This document shows, piece after piece, positions 28,007 to 36,963 of a stretch of 64,000 nucleotides of DNA. The stretch is from Streptomyces sp. CG 926 (lineage in GTDB: Bacteria; Actinomycetota; Actinomycetes; Streptomycetales; Streptomycetaceae). The translations under genes and the position numbers were made by a program. Where the stretch lies: positions 124,001-188,000 of the forward strand of contig NZ_QGGZ01000007.1 in assembly GCF_003148825.1 (NCBI RefSeq), read 5' to 3'. The notes below the pieces were generated by a model. The model ran no database searches, was not told the origin of the DNA, and worked only from the letters and a program-made list of their open reading frames with translations. Position 1 is the first letter of the stretch; each line of letters opens with the position of its first letter.

Positions 28007-29803
28007 CTAACCGCCGTTCTTCTGCTTCTGTCGTTCCTGGAACTCGTTGGCCAGCTTCGTGTGCTCTTCGTACGTCTTGGTGAAGGTGGTCGTTTTGCCG
28101 TCGACCGACACGAAGAACATCCAGCCGCCGTGGTCCGGGTTGAGCGTAGCGGTCAGCGCGTCCAGACCCGGGTTGTTGATCGGCCCGGTGGGCAGCCCCT
28201 TGATGAAGTGCGTGTTGTAGGGGTTGTCGAAGGCCTGGGCTTCCTTCAGGTTGAAGTTGATCTCGCTCTGGTTCTTGACGTAGTTGTACGTCGAGTCGAA
28301 CTGGAGCTTCTGGTTCGTGACGTCGTTGGTCTTCTTGAGGCGGTTGTAGACCACCTCGGCCATCTTCCGGAAGTCGTCGTGGTTCTTGCCCTCGGCGTTG
28401 ACGAGGCTGGCCACCGTGACCACCTGGAGCGGATTCTCCAGGCCCAGCTCCTTGGCCTTGCCCTCGATGCCCAGCTCGCCGTACTTGTCGGTCGCGTTCT
28501 TGACCATCTGCTTGAGCAGCGAGTCGGGAGTGCTGTCCTTGCTCAGGTCGTAACGCGTCGGGTACAGGAAGCCTTCGAGCGGGTCGATGAGCTTCGGGTC
28601 GTTGTTCGCCCAGGCGGGCAGGCCGAGGTTCTTGGCCTCGCGCTTGGCGATCTCGGCGGTCGTGCCCTCCTGCTGGCCCAGCTTCTTGTCGATCGCCGCG
28701 TACACCGCGGAGTTGCGCATGCCCTCGGTGACGGTGATGACGTTCAGCTTCGAGGGGTCGCTCATGACCTCGACCGCGGAGGCGGCCGACATCTTCTTGC
28801 GGAGCGGGTAGACACCGGCCTGGATCGCCTTGCCCGGCGGGAGCTTGGCCGCGGCGTCGGCGAAGGCCTGGCCGCTGGCGACGACCCCCGCCTTCTTGAG
28901 GATCACGCCCATCTGCAGGAGGCCGGAGCCCTTGGGGATCTCGACCTCGACGATCTCGCTGGTGCCCTCACCCGCGAAGTCCTCGGCCGAGCTGAACCTG
29001 GCCTTGATGTAGTTGTAGCCGTAGTAGCCGCCACCGCCGACCACGCCGATGATGACGACCGCGGCGACCAGGCAGGCCGTGCCGCTGCGCTTCTTGGGCT
29101 TACCGCCCTTGGAGCGGCCGCCCCGACGGCCGTCGTCGTCGTCGCCGTCGTCGCCGTCACGGCCTCCACCGGCCGGGAGCAGGCTCTCCTCCGGCTCCTG
29201 CGCGGACTCCGGCTCCTCGACGGGCTCCGGCTCCAGGTGTCGCCGGCCCGGGGGCTGCGGCGGCGCGTAGGCGTCCTCCGTGCTGTAGAGGTCGGGGGCC
29301 TCACCGGGGTAGCCCGCCACGGGCTGCTGGGTGTAGGGGTCCACGCCCGCGTACACATCGGTCTGCTGCGCCGCCGTGTACTGGCCCTGGCCGGTGTCCC
29401 AGCCCTGGCTGTCGTACACCGGCTGCTGCGGCTGGTGCTGCTGCGGCGGCTGCTGCTGCTGCTGCGGGGCATAGCCCTGCTGCTGGTCGGCGTACTGCTG
29501 CTGCGGGTACTGGCCCTGCATGTACTGCTGCTGGGGCTGCTGCTGCTGCGCCTGCTGCGGGTACTGCCCCTGCTGCGGGTACTGCTGCTGCGGATACTGC
29601 GGCTGCTGGTACTCCGGGTACTGCTGGTGCTGGGGGTACTGCTGCTGGTACTGCGGCTCCTGCGGGTACTCCTGCTGCTGCGGGGCACCGGCATAAGGCA
29701 CCTGGCCCTGCTGGGTCTGGTGCCCGGTCCACCCCTGGTCCCCGTACAGGGGGTCCTCGGGGTGCCAGGGTTCGGGGCCACGGCCCCGGCCATACTCAGT
29801 CAT
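28007..29803 (-). CDS. mltG: Endolytic murein transglycosylase MltG with long Q/P/Y-rich cytoplasmic region
   Basis: 598 aa. Residues 28-165 are an extreme Gln/Pro/Tyr-rich region (repeats like QYPQQQYPQQ). An acidic then basic linker follows, one transmembrane helix at about 243-262, then an extracytoplasmic LysM-like subdomain and the YceG domain. The catalytic glutamate, equivalent to E. coli E218, is E471 in ASLVNAEGKNHDDF. The motif NTHFIKGLPTGPINNPGLDA is intact. MltG cuts nascent glycan strands and is linked to the elongation machinery. It lies 128 bp downstream of ruvX. Confidence 0.95.
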   Translation of the reverse strand: MTEYGRGRGPEPWHPEDPLYGDQGWTGHQTQQGQVPYAGAPQQQEYPQEPQYQQQYPQHQQYPEYQQPQYPQQQYPQQGQYPQQAQQQQPQQQYMQGQYPQQQYADQQQGYAPQQQQQPPQQHQPQQPVYDSQGWDTGQGQYTAAQQTDVYAGVDPYTQQPVAGYPGEAPDLYSTEDAYAPPQPPGRRHLEPEPVEEPESAQEPEESLLPAGGGRDGDDGDDDDGRRGGRSKGGKPKKRSGTACLVAAVVIIGVVGGGGYYGYNYIKARFSSAEDFAGEGTSEIVEVEIPKGSGLLQMGVILKKAGVVASGQAFADAAAKLPPGKAIQAGVYPLRKKMSAASAVEVMSDPSKLNVITVTEGMRNSAVYAAIDKKLGQQEGTTAEIAKREAKNLGLPAWANNDPKLIDPLEGFLYPTRYDLSKDSTPDSLLKQMVKNATDKYGELGIEGKAKELGLENPLQVVTVASLVNAEGKNHDDFRKMAEVVYNRLKKTNDVTNQKLQFDSTYNYVKNQSEINFNLKEAQAFDNPYNTHFIKGLPTGPINNPGLDALTATLNPDHGGWMFFVSVDGKTTTFTKTYEEHTKLANEFQERQKQKNGG

Positions 29804-29931
29804 CGGTCCCCTAGAGCCGCGAGACGGAGGCCACGGACTCCGTCGTCCGTGGCACCCGGTTCCGCCTCTTTGACGGTGGGCGACGGCTGTTCGAATGCCG
29901 TCTCATCGCGCGGAACGTTACCGTATCGCGA

Positions 29932-30402
29932 TCAGACAACCACTTCGACGCACTCACCAGGCGGATTACCTGATACCCGTTCGGTCTCAAGAGCGTTCTG
30001 AAGGATCACCACAGCGGCTGCCTGGTCGATGACCGACCGGCCCTTCTTGGCGTTCTTCCCGGAGGCCCGCAGGCCCTGTGCGGCGGTGACCGTGGTCATC
30101 CGCTCGTCCACCAGCCGGACCGTCACCGGCTTGATGCCCTTGGCGAGTTCGTTGGCGAAGGCGCGCACCTTGACCGCGGCCGGCCCCTCCCGCCCGCTGA
30201 GCGAGCGGGGAAGGCCGACCACGACTTCGAGGGGCTCGTACTCCTCGACGAGCTGCCGCAGCCGCCGGTGGGCGAAGGGGATGTCCCGGCCCGGAACGGT
30301 CTCCACCGGTGTGGCCAGCACCCCGTCGGGGTCGCACGAGGCGACCCCGATACGGGCGTCACCGACGTCGATGGCGAGCCGGCGGCCGCGGCGCAGTGTC
30401 AT
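29932..30402 (-). CDS. ruvX: RuvX/YqgF Holliday-junction resolvase-like nuclease
   Basis: 156 aa from the ATG at 30400-30402, 2 bp after the alaS stop. RNase H-like fold: LAIDVGDARIGVASCDPDG with the first catalytic Asp, LEVVVGLPRSLSGREG, LVDERMTTVTAAQGL, and IDQAAAVVILQ with the last Asp. The family takes part in 16S rRNA 5' processing and is a putative resolvase. The alaS-ruvX-mltG-aroE order is conserved in actinobacteria. Confidence 0.94.
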   Translation of the reverse strand: MTLRRGRRLAIDVGDARIGVASCDPDGVLATPVETVPGRDIPFAHRRLRQLVEEYEPLEVVVGLPRSLSGREGPAAVKVRAFANELAKGIKPVTVRLVDERMTTVTAAQGLRASGKNAKKGRSVIDQAAAVVILQNALETERVSGNPPGECVEVVV

Positions 30403-30404
30403 CG

Positions 30405-33074
30405 TCAGACCGTCTCGACGACGAGGCGCTCGACGGCGCTGATGGCCTCCGGAACGGCGGCCGGGTTCTGGCCGCCGCCCTGGGCGACGTCCGGCTTGCC
30501 GCCACCGCCGCCACCGAGGGTCTTGGCGGCCGTACGGACCAGGTCGCCGGCCTTGAGACCGCGCTCGCGGGCGGCCTCGTTGGTGGCGATCACGGTCAGC
30601 GGGCGGTCGTTCGCCACGGTGAACAGGGCCACGACGGCCGGGCGGTCGCCCTGGATGCGGCCCCGGACGTCGAGGACCAGCTTGCGCAGGTCGTCGGCGC
30701 CGATGCCGTCCGCCACCTGGCCGACGACCAGGGCGACGCCGTGGATGTCCTGGGCGTTCGCGGCGAGACCGGCGGCGGCCTGGAGGACCTTCTCCGCGCG
30801 GAACTTCTCGATCTCCTTCTCGGCGTCCTTCAGCTTGCCGAGCATGGAGGCGATCTTCTCCGGCAGCTCCTCCGGACGGCCCTTGACCAGCTCCTGGAGC
30901 TGGGCGACGACCGTGTGCTCCTTGGCGAGGAAGTTGTACGCGTCCACGCCCACCAGGGCCTCGACACGACGCACGCCGGAGCCGATGGAGGACTCGCCGA
31001 GCAGCTTCACCAGGCCCAGCTGGGCGGTGTTGCCGACGTGCGTGCCGCCGCACAGCTCCTTGGAGAAGTCGCCGATCGTGACGACGCGCACGCGCTCGCC
31101 GTACTTCTCGCCGAACTCGGCGATGGCGCCCTGCTTCTTCGCCTCGTCGATGCTCATGATCTCGGCGGTGACGTCGAGCTCGCGCGACAGCACGTCGTTG
31201 ATCTTCTGCTCGACGTCGGTGAGGACCGAGCCGGGGACGGCGTTCGGGGAACCGAAGTCGAAGCGGAAGCGGCCGGGGCTGTTCTCGGAGCCGGCCTGGG
31301 CGGCCGTCGGGCCGAGCGCGTCACGCAGCGCCTGGTGGGTCAGGTGCGTGGCCGAGTGGGCGCGGGCGATGGCCCGGCGGCGGTGGATGTCGATGGCGGC
31401 GTACGCGGAGGCGCCCACCGTCACCTCGCCGACCTGGACGGAGCCCTTGTGCACGGGGACGCCCGGGACCGGCTGCTGCACGTCGCGGACGACGATGACG
31501 GCGCCCGAGTCGAGCTTGATCCGGCCCTGGTCGGCGAGCTGGCCGCCGCCCTCGGCGTAGAAGGGGGTGCGGTCGAGGACGACCTCGACCTCGTCGCCCT
31601 CGGAGGCGGCGGGCGCGGAGACGCCGTTGACCAGCAGGCCGACGATGGTGGACTCGCCCTGGGTGGTGGCGTAGCCGGTGAACTCGGTGGCGCCGGAGCC
31701 GTCGGCGATCTCGCGGTAGGCGGACATGTCCGCGTGGCCGGTCTTCTTGGCCTTGGCGTCGGCCTTGGCCCGGTCGCGCTGCTCCTGCATCAGGCGGCGG
31801 AAGCCGGGCTCGTCCACGGAGAGGCCCTGTTCGGCGGCCATCTCCAGGGTGAGGTCGATCGGGAAGCCCCAGGTGTCGTGGAGCAGGAACGCCTTGTCGC
31901 CGGAGAGGACCGTGCCGCCGGTGGCCTTGGTCTCGGTCACGGCGGTGTCGAGGATGTTGGTGCCGCCCTTGATGGCCTTCAGGAAGGCGGCTTCCTCGGC
32001 GAGCGCGACGGTCTCGATGCGCTTGCGGTCGGTGGCGAGCTCCGGGTACTGCTGCCCCATCGTGTCGATCACGACGCCGACGAGGTCCTGGACGACGGGA
32101 CCCGTGGCGCCCATCAGGCGCATGTTGCGGATGGCGCGGCGCATGATGCGGCGCAGCACGTAGCCGCGGCCCTCGTTGCCGGGAGTGACGCCGTCGCCGA
32201 TGAGCATCGTCGAGGTGCGGATGTGGTCGGCGACCACGCGCAGCGAGACGTCGGTGCCCTGGGCGGCGCCGTAGCGGACACCGGTCAGCTCGGTGGCCTT
32301 GTCCATGACCACGCGCAGGGTGTCGGTCTCGTACATGTTCTGCACGCCCTGCAGGATCATCGCGAGGCGTTCGAGGCCGAGTCCGGTGTCGATGTTCTTC
32401 GACGGCAGGTCGCCGAGGATCGGGAAGTCTTCCTTCCCGTCGCCGGCGCCGCGCTCGTACTGCATGAAGACCAGGTTCCAGATCTCCACGTAGCGCTCGT
32501 CGTTGACGGCCGGGCCGCCCTCGACGCCGAACTCGGGGCCGCGGTCGTAGTTGATCTCGGAGCACGGGCCGCAGGGACCCGGGACGCCCATGGACCAGAA
32601 GTTGTCCTTCTTGCCCAGGCGCTGGATGCGCTCGGCGGGAACGCCGATCTTCTCGCGCCAGATCTGCTCGGCCTCGTCGTCGTCGAGGTAGACGGTGATC
32701 CAGAGCTTCTCGGGCTCGAGGCCGTAGCCGCCGTCCGCCACGGAGCTGGTCAGCAGCTCCCAGGCGTACTTGATGGCGCCTTCCTTGAAGTAGTCCCCGA
32801 AGGAGAAGTTGCCGCACATCTGGAAGAACGTGCCGTGGCGGGTGGTCTTGCCGACCTCTTCGATGTCCGGCGTGCGGACGCACTTCTGGACGCTGGTGAG
32901 CGTCGGGGCCGGCGGCTTGGTCTCACCCAGGAAGTAGGGCTTGAACGGCACCATGCCCGCGGGCACCAGCAGCAGAGTCGGGTCGTCCGCGATGAGCGAC
33001 GCCGAAGGGACAACGGCGTGACCGCGCTCCTCGAAGAAGCTCAGCCAGCGGCGGCGAATCTCAGCCGACTCCAT
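30405..33074 (-). CDS. alaS: Alanyl-tRNA synthetase
   Basis: 889 aa, full length. The class II catalytic core begins ESAEIRRRWLSFFEERGH. The editing domain has HSATHLTHQALRDALG with its zinc histidines, and CGGTHVGNTAQLGLV supplies the remaining ligands. The C-Ala domain ends with a glycine-rich LGGGGGGKPDVAQGGG. It charges tRNA-Ala and clears mischarged Ser and Gly. The ATG overlaps the upstream stop (TGATG). Confidence 0.97.
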   Translation of the reverse strand: MESAEIRRRWLSFFEERGHAVVPSASLIADDPTLLLVPAGMVPFKPYFLGETKPPAPTLTSVQKCVRTPDIEEVGKTTRHGTFFQMCGNFSFGDYFKEGAIKYAWELLTSSVADGGYGLEPEKLWITVYLDDDEAEQIWREKIGVPAERIQRLGKKDNFWSMGVPGPCGPCSEINYDRGPEFGVEGGPAVNDERYVEIWNLVFMQYERGAGDGKEDFPILGDLPSKNIDTGLGLERLAMILQGVQNMYETDTLRVVMDKATELTGVRYGAAQGTDVSLRVVADHIRTSTMLIGDGVTPGNEGRGYVLRRIMRRAIRNMRLMGATGPVVQDLVGVVIDTMGQQYPELATDRKRIETVALAEEAAFLKAIKGGTNILDTAVTETKATGGTVLSGDKAFLLHDTWGFPIDLTLEMAAEQGLSVDEPGFRRLMQEQRDRAKADAKAKKTGHADMSAYREIADGSGATEFTGYATTQGESTIVGLLVNGVSAPAASEGDEVEVVLDRTPFYAEGGGQLADQGRIKLDSGAVIVVRDVQQPVPGVPVHKGSVQVGEVTVGASAYAAIDIHRRRAIARAHSATHLTHQALRDALGPTAAQAGSENSPGRFRFDFGSPNAVPGSVLTDVEQKINDVLSRELDVTAEIMSIDEAKKQGAIAEFGEKYGERVRVVTIGDFSKELCGGTHVGNTAQLGLVKLLGESSIGSGVRRVEALVGVDAYNFLAKEHTVVAQLQELVKGRPEELPEKIASMLGKLKDAEKEIEKFRAEKVLQAAAGLAANAQDIHGVALVVGQVADGIGADDLRKLVLDVRGRIQGDRPAVVALFTVANDRPLTVIATNEAARERGLKAGDLVRTAAKTLGGGGGGKPDVAQGGGQNPAAVPEAISAVERLVVETV

Positions 33075-33418
33075 CAGTGGTCCTCATTCCGGTCGTACGA
33101 AAAATTGGGTCGGTAGGTGGTCTTGGTGTTCTCGATGGCCCGCAGCCGTCGGGGCCCGGGAAGGGCCGTGACGTTGTCGGGCCGGTCGGGGTCCTGGTGG
33201 AGCCCCAGTGCGTCGTTCAGCTCGTCCTCGCGCTGCGTCATTCCCGCTTTGACGTCGAGGGCGAAGTCCTTGAGGCGGTGTCCCGCCTCCACGGCCTTGT
33301 CGGCCGCCTGGGCGGCGAGGCTCTCGGGCGTCAGCTTCTTCAGCTGACGGTTGACCTTGGTGGTGGCCCACACGCCGGCGGCTGCGCCGGCGGTGAACCA
33401 GAAGGCTCGGCGGAACAT
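33074..33418 (-). CDS. DUF6167-type small membrane-associated protein
   Basis: A 114-aa protein with an N-terminal hydrophobic segment (FRRAFWFTAGAAAGVWATT) followed by a basic, helical cytoplasmic stretch and a disordered tail. It sits between a DUF948 gene (8 bp away) and alaS (1-bp overlap), a stable arrangement in streptomycetes. Function unknown. The pairing with DUF948 suggests both act at the membrane. Confidence 0.82.
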   Translation of the reverse strand: MFRRAFWFTAGAAAGVWATTKVNRQLKKLTPESLAAQAADKAVEAGHRLKDFALDVKAGMTQREDELNDALGLHQDPDRPDNVTALPGPRRLRAIENTKTTYRPNFSYDRNEDH

Positions 33419-33426
33419 CGGCGGTC

Positions 33427-33870
33427 TCAGCCCTTCTGCTTGCGGCGCCGGGCGGCCGGCACCGTACGTCCGACGATCACGGATCGGCGGGATGCCTTCG
33501 GCGGCGTGCCGCCCGACGGGGCGGCGTCCCCCTTGCCCAGCGCCTTGCGGACGCCGTAGCCGAAGGCCGCGACCTTCACCAGCGGCCCGCCGAAGGCGGT
33601 GGCCACGGTCGAGGACAGCGCGGAGGCGTTGGAGGTGACCTCCTGCACGTCGCTCGCGATGGCGTCGACCCGGTCGAGCTGGGTGCGCGCGGAGCGGACG
33701 GTGGTGGAGGCGTCGGCGAGGAGCGGGACGGCCTGGTCGGTCACGTCGGCCACCAGCTTGGTGGTCGCCTTGAGCACCTGGGCCAGTCTCACCAGGGCCA
33801 CGGCGAGGAAGGAGATCAGGATGGCCCAGAAGACGGCCACGATGATCCCGGCCACCTCTACACCGGACAC
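33427..33870 (-). CDS. DUF948 membrane protein
   Basis: 147 aa, GTG start at 33868. An N-terminal transmembrane helix (IIVAVFWAILISFLAVALV) is followed by a long amphipathic helix (about 30-90) with heptad-like spacing, as in DUF948 proteins related to general-stress YtxG-like proteins, then a basic tail ending RRRKQKG. It is the first gene of the long leftward block ending in nusB. The promoter should lie in the 147-bp gap to the divergent STAND gene. Confidence 0.85.
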   Translation of the reverse strand: MSGVEVAGIIVAVFWAILISFLAVALVRLAQVLKATTKLVADVTDQAVPLLADASTTVRSARTQLDRVDAIASDVQEVTSNASALSSTVATAFGGPLVKVAAFGYGVRKALGKGDAAPSGGTPPKASRRSVIVGRTVPAARRRKQKG

Positions 33871-34017
33871 GTCACACCGCTCTCTGTCTGTACCTCGACC
33901 GCAGGACTATTCGCCCTCCGACCCTATCGCGCCGGAGATCCTCGGCCGTACCGGAAATCCGGGAGGACCGGGCCCGCCTTGAACGCAGCGCATCCGGACC
34001 AGTACCCTCCGTGTCCC

Positions 34018-36198
34018 ATGCGACAGAGACCCCTGCGAAGTGCCGCCGGAGGCAATCTTCCCTCGGACCTCGGCCGGTTCGTCGGGCGGGGTGGCGAACT
34101 CGCCCAGCTGGGGCGGCTCCTGGAGTCCTCGCGGCTCGTGACGGTGACCGGCGTGGGCGGGGTGGGGAAGTCCCGGCTCGTACTGGCGGCGGCCCGGGCC
34201 GCCGCCTCGGGATCGCAGGAACGCTACTGCGACGGGGTCCGGCTGGCCGAGCTGGCCACCGTACGGGATCCGGCGCTGCTGGAGCTGGCCCTCGCCGAGG
34301 CGCTCCGGTTGACCGACCACACCACCCGGCCGCCCCGCACCGTCCTGGTCGAGCACCTGGCCGGGCAGCGGCTGCTGCTGGTCCTGGACGGCTTCGAGCA
34401 GCTGGTCGACGAGTGCGCCGACCTGGTACGGGAGCTGCTGCGCCGGTGCCCCGGTCTGCATGTCCTCGCGGCGGGCCGGCGCCCGCTGGCCCTGGACGGG
34501 GAATCGACCTTTCCGCTGGCCCCGCCGGCCGCCGAGGAGGCGCTGGCCCTGCTGGTGGCGCGGGCGTCCGCGGCCGACCCGGCGTTCGCGGTGACCGCGG
34601 AGAACCGGGCCGCGCTGGTCGAGCTGTGCGCCCGCCTCGACGGGATCCCGCTGGCGCTGGAGCTGGCTGCGGGCCGGCTGCGCACGCTGTCCCCCGAGCA
34701 GGTGCTGGCCCGGCTGGAGGACCGCTTCGCGCTGCTGACGGGCGGGGTGCGCGGCGGGCTCGCCCGGCACCGGGCGCTGCGGACGGCCATCGGCTGGAGC
34801 CATGAGCTGTGCACACCGGCGGAGCGGCTGCTGTGGGCGCGGCTGTCGGTGTTCGCGGGGCAGTTCGACCTCGACGCCGTCGAATACGTGTGCGCGGGTC
34901 CGGATCTGCCGGTGGAGGACGTGCTGGACCTGGTCGGGGAACTCCAGGCCCAGTCCCTGCTGGTCCGCGAGGAGACCCCGGCCGGGGTGCGGCTGCGCAT
35001 GCTGGAGACCGTACGGGTGTACGGGGCGGGCTGGCTGGAGTCGATGGGGGACGCCGGACGACTGCGGCGGCGCCACCGGGACTGGTACCTGGGTCTGGCG
35101 ACGTGGTGCGAGCTGGACTGGTTCAGCCCGCGCCAGCAGGAGGTGGCCGCGCTGGTGGAGGTGGAGCTGCCGAACGTGCGGCTCGCCCTGGAGTGCTGCC
35201 TGGACGAGCCGGACGAGGCGCATCTGGGCCAGTACCTGGCGGGGACCCTGTGGTTCTACTGGGCGGGCTGCGGGCGGCTGACCGAGGGGCGGCACTGGCT
35301 GGAGCGGACCCTGGAGCCGGTGGACCAGGCGGTGGACTACGAGAGCTCGCGGCTGAAGGCCCTGTGGGTGCTGGGCTATGTCGCGGCCCTGCAGGGGGAC
35401 GCGGCGGCTTCGATGAGCGCCCTGTACGAGTGCCGGGACGGGGCGGCGCAGAGCGGGAACCCGGTGGCGGCGGCCTACGCGGTGCACCGGATGGGCTGCC
35501 TGGCGCTGGTCTCGGACGACATGGCGCGGGCCCGGGAGCTGCTGGGCACGGCGCTGGAGCAGTACCGGGCGGCCGGCGAGCTGAACAGCAACGTGCTGAT
35601 GTGCCAGGTGGAGCTGGGGATGGCGTTGGCCTTCCTCGGTGACCTGCCGGGCGCGCTCGCGCTGTGCGGGGAGGTCCGGGAGATCTGCGAGGAGCGCGGG
35701 GAGCGCTGGACGAAGGCGTACGCCCTGTACGTCCTCGCGTACGCCGCCCTGGACGCGGGGCGCACGCAGGAGGCGCGGCTGCTGCTCACCGAGTGTGTGG
35801 CGATCAACCACGTCTTCCACGATCTGGTCGGTCTGGTGCTCGCGCTGGAGCTGCTCGCGCTGGTCACGGTCGCGGAGGGGGACGCCGCGGAGGCGGCGGT
35901 GCTCCAGGGCGCGGCGGAGCCGATGTGGGGCGGGGTGGGGCTGCAGCTGTTCGGCTCGGGGTACTTCAACGCCCCGCGGCTGATGTGCCGGGAGCGGGCG
36001 GGCGAGCTGCTGGGGGCCGAGCGTTACGCGGCGTACGAGGCCGAGGGGCGGGCGCTGAGCCGTGAGGCGCTGGTGGGTCGGGCGCTGCGCGATCCGCAGG
36101 AACGCGGCGACGGTGTCGGCGGGGTGCCCCGGCGGACGGGGCGGGCGCGCGGCTCGCGGGTCCCGAGGGGCGCGGCGGCGGAGCAGCCGCAGCCCTGA
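34018..36198 (+). CDS. Orphan STAND/NB-ARC ATPase with TPR-like C-terminus
   Basis: 726 aa from the ATG at 34018; an in-frame TTG at 33979 is an alternative. The NTPase has Walker A GVGGVGKS (45-52), Walker B LLLVLDGFEQLVD (119-131) and a sensor-like VLAAGRRPLALDGE. A winged-helix-like region follows (RTAIGWSHELCTPAERLLWA), then from about residue 350 helical TPR-like repeats (ALQGDAAASMSALYECRDGA and others). Relatives usually end in a LuxR HTH or start with a SARP domain; this one has neither. The C terminus is a basic, disordered tail. STAND proteins act as ligand-triggered switches; the signal and output here are unknown. Confidence 0.82.
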   Translation: MRQRPLRSAAGGNLPSDLGRFVGRGGELAQLGRLLESSRLVTVTGVGGVGKSRLVLAAARAAASGSQERYCDGVRLAELATVRDPALLELALAEALRLTDHTTRPPRTVLVEHLAGQRLLLVLDGFEQLVDECADLVRELLRRCPGLHVLAAGRRPLALDGESTFPLAPPAAEEALALLVARASAADPAFAVTAENRAALVELCARLDGIPLALELAAGRLRTLSPEQVLARLEDRFALLTGGVRGGLARHRALRTAIGWSHELCTPAERLLWARLSVFAGQFDLDAVEYVCAGPDLPVEDVLDLVGELQAQSLLVREETPAGVRLRMLETVRVYGAGWLESMGDAGRLRRRHRDWYLGLATWCELDWFSPRQQEVAALVEVELPNVRLALECCLDEPDEAHLGQYLAGTLWFYWAGCGRLTEGRHWLERTLEPVDQAVDYESSRLKALWVLGYVAALQGDAAASMSALYECRDGAAQSGNPVAAAYAVHRMGCLALVSDDMARARELLGTALEQYRAAGELNSNVLMCQVELGMALAFLGDLPGALALCGEVREICEERGERWTKAYALYVLAYAALDAGRTQEARLLLTECVAINHVFHDLVGLVLALELLALVTVAEGDAAEAAVLQGAAEPMWGGVGLQLFGSGYFNAPRLMCRERAGELLGAERYAAYEAEGRALSREALVGRALRDPQERGDGVGGVPRRTGRARGSRVPRGAAAEQPQP

Positions 36199-36240
36199 GG
36201 GCGAGCAAGGGCCCGCCGTCCGGTCCCGGGAAGCGGGAAA

Positions 36241-36268
36241 CCCGCCGCCCCTTGGAGGGGACGGCGGG
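36241..36268. terminator. Terminator between STAND gene and rpsD
   Basis: An 11-bp stem with one bulged base (36241-36251 with 36257-36268), loop TTGGA, between the convergent STAND gene and rpsD. It can serve both strands. Confidence 0.65.
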
Positions 36269-36296
36269 CTGACCAGCCGATGAGACCAGGCCTGCC

Positions 36297-36908
36297 TTAG
36301 CGGGCGTAGTACTCGACGACGAGCTGCTCGTCGCAGATGACCGGGATTTCCTTGCGGTTCGGGTCGCGGTCCAGGCGGAAGGCCAGGGCCTTCAGGTTGA
36401 CCTGCAGGTAGCGCGGGGTCTCGCCCTCGCCTGCGTAGCCACCCTCACGGGCAACCTGGAACGGAACCTTCTCGCGGCTGCGCTCGCGCACGGTGATGAC
36501 GTCGTCCGGACGGACACGGAACGACGGCTTGTCGACCTTGTCACCGTTGACCTCGATGTGGCCGTGAACGACCATCTGGCGGGCCTGGTAGATGGTGCGG
36601 GCGATGCCCGAACGCAGAACCAGGGCGTCGAGGCGACGCTCGAGCTCGACGACAAGCGCCTCGCCCGTCTTGCCTTCGGCCTTCTTGGCGCGGTCGTACG
36701 CGCGGGCCATCTGACGCTCAGAGATGTCGTACTGAGCGCGCAGACGCTGCTTCTCCAGCAGACGAACCTTGTAGTCCGAGTTCTGCTTGCGGCCACGGCC
36801 GTGCTCGCCCGGCGGGTAGGGGCGGGCCTCGAAGTACTTGACGGCCTTCGGGGTCAGCGCAATGCCGAGGGCACGCGACTTCTTGACCTTGGGTCGCTTC
36901 TGGTTCAC
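36297..36908 (-). CDS. rpsD: 30S ribosomal protein S4
   Basis: 203 aa. It nucleates 30S assembly on 16S rRNA. The S4 domain is clear (LERRLDALVLRSGIARTIYQ, ARQMVVHGHIEVNGDKVDKP). The N-terminal zinc cysteines are absent, so this is the zinc-free paralogue form. The GTG start at 36906-36908 has GGAGG upstream. It stands alone, away from the ribosomal operons, as in other streptomycetes, so it needs its own promoter in the short gap it shares with the DUF2470 gene. Confidence 0.97.
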   Translation of the reverse strand: MNQKRPKVKKSRALGIALTPKAVKYFEARPYPPGEHGRGRKQNSDYKVRLLEKQRLRAQYDISERQMARAYDRAKKAEGKTGEALVVELERRLDALVLRSGIARTIYQARQMVVHGHIEVNGDKVDKPSFRVRPDDVITVRERSREKVPFQVAREGGYAGEGETPRYLQVNLKALAFRLDRDPNRKEIPVICDEQLVVEYYAR

Positions 36909-36930
36909 GGGGAACCTACCTCCATGTAAG

Positions 36931-36949
36931 TTAGGTGAGGCTTACCTTA
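36931..36949 (+). promoter_or_regulatory. Candidate iron box (IdeR/DmdR1 operator)
   Basis: TTAGGTGAGGCTTACCTTA matches the actinobacterial iron-box consensus (TTAGGTTAGGCTNACCTAA) at 16 of 19 positions in dyad form. It lies 14 bp upstream of the DUF2470 start codon and 22 bp upstream of the divergent rpsD start. Iron-loaded DmdR1/IdeR would be expected to repress the plus-strand gene. Confidence 0.7.
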
Positions 36950-36963
36950 GCGAGGAGGACGTA

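Noticed and set aside
28007..29803. Suspected loss of the MltG catalytic glutamate (ASLVNAEG in place of ASIIEKE)
   Set aside because: Counting the E. coli sequence from memory, the catalytic residue E218 is the second glutamate of that motif, which is kept here as E471.
30309..33116. 935-codon plus-strand frame opposite alaS
   Set aside because: Antisense shadow of alaS, with no family-like segments and no ribosome-binding site.
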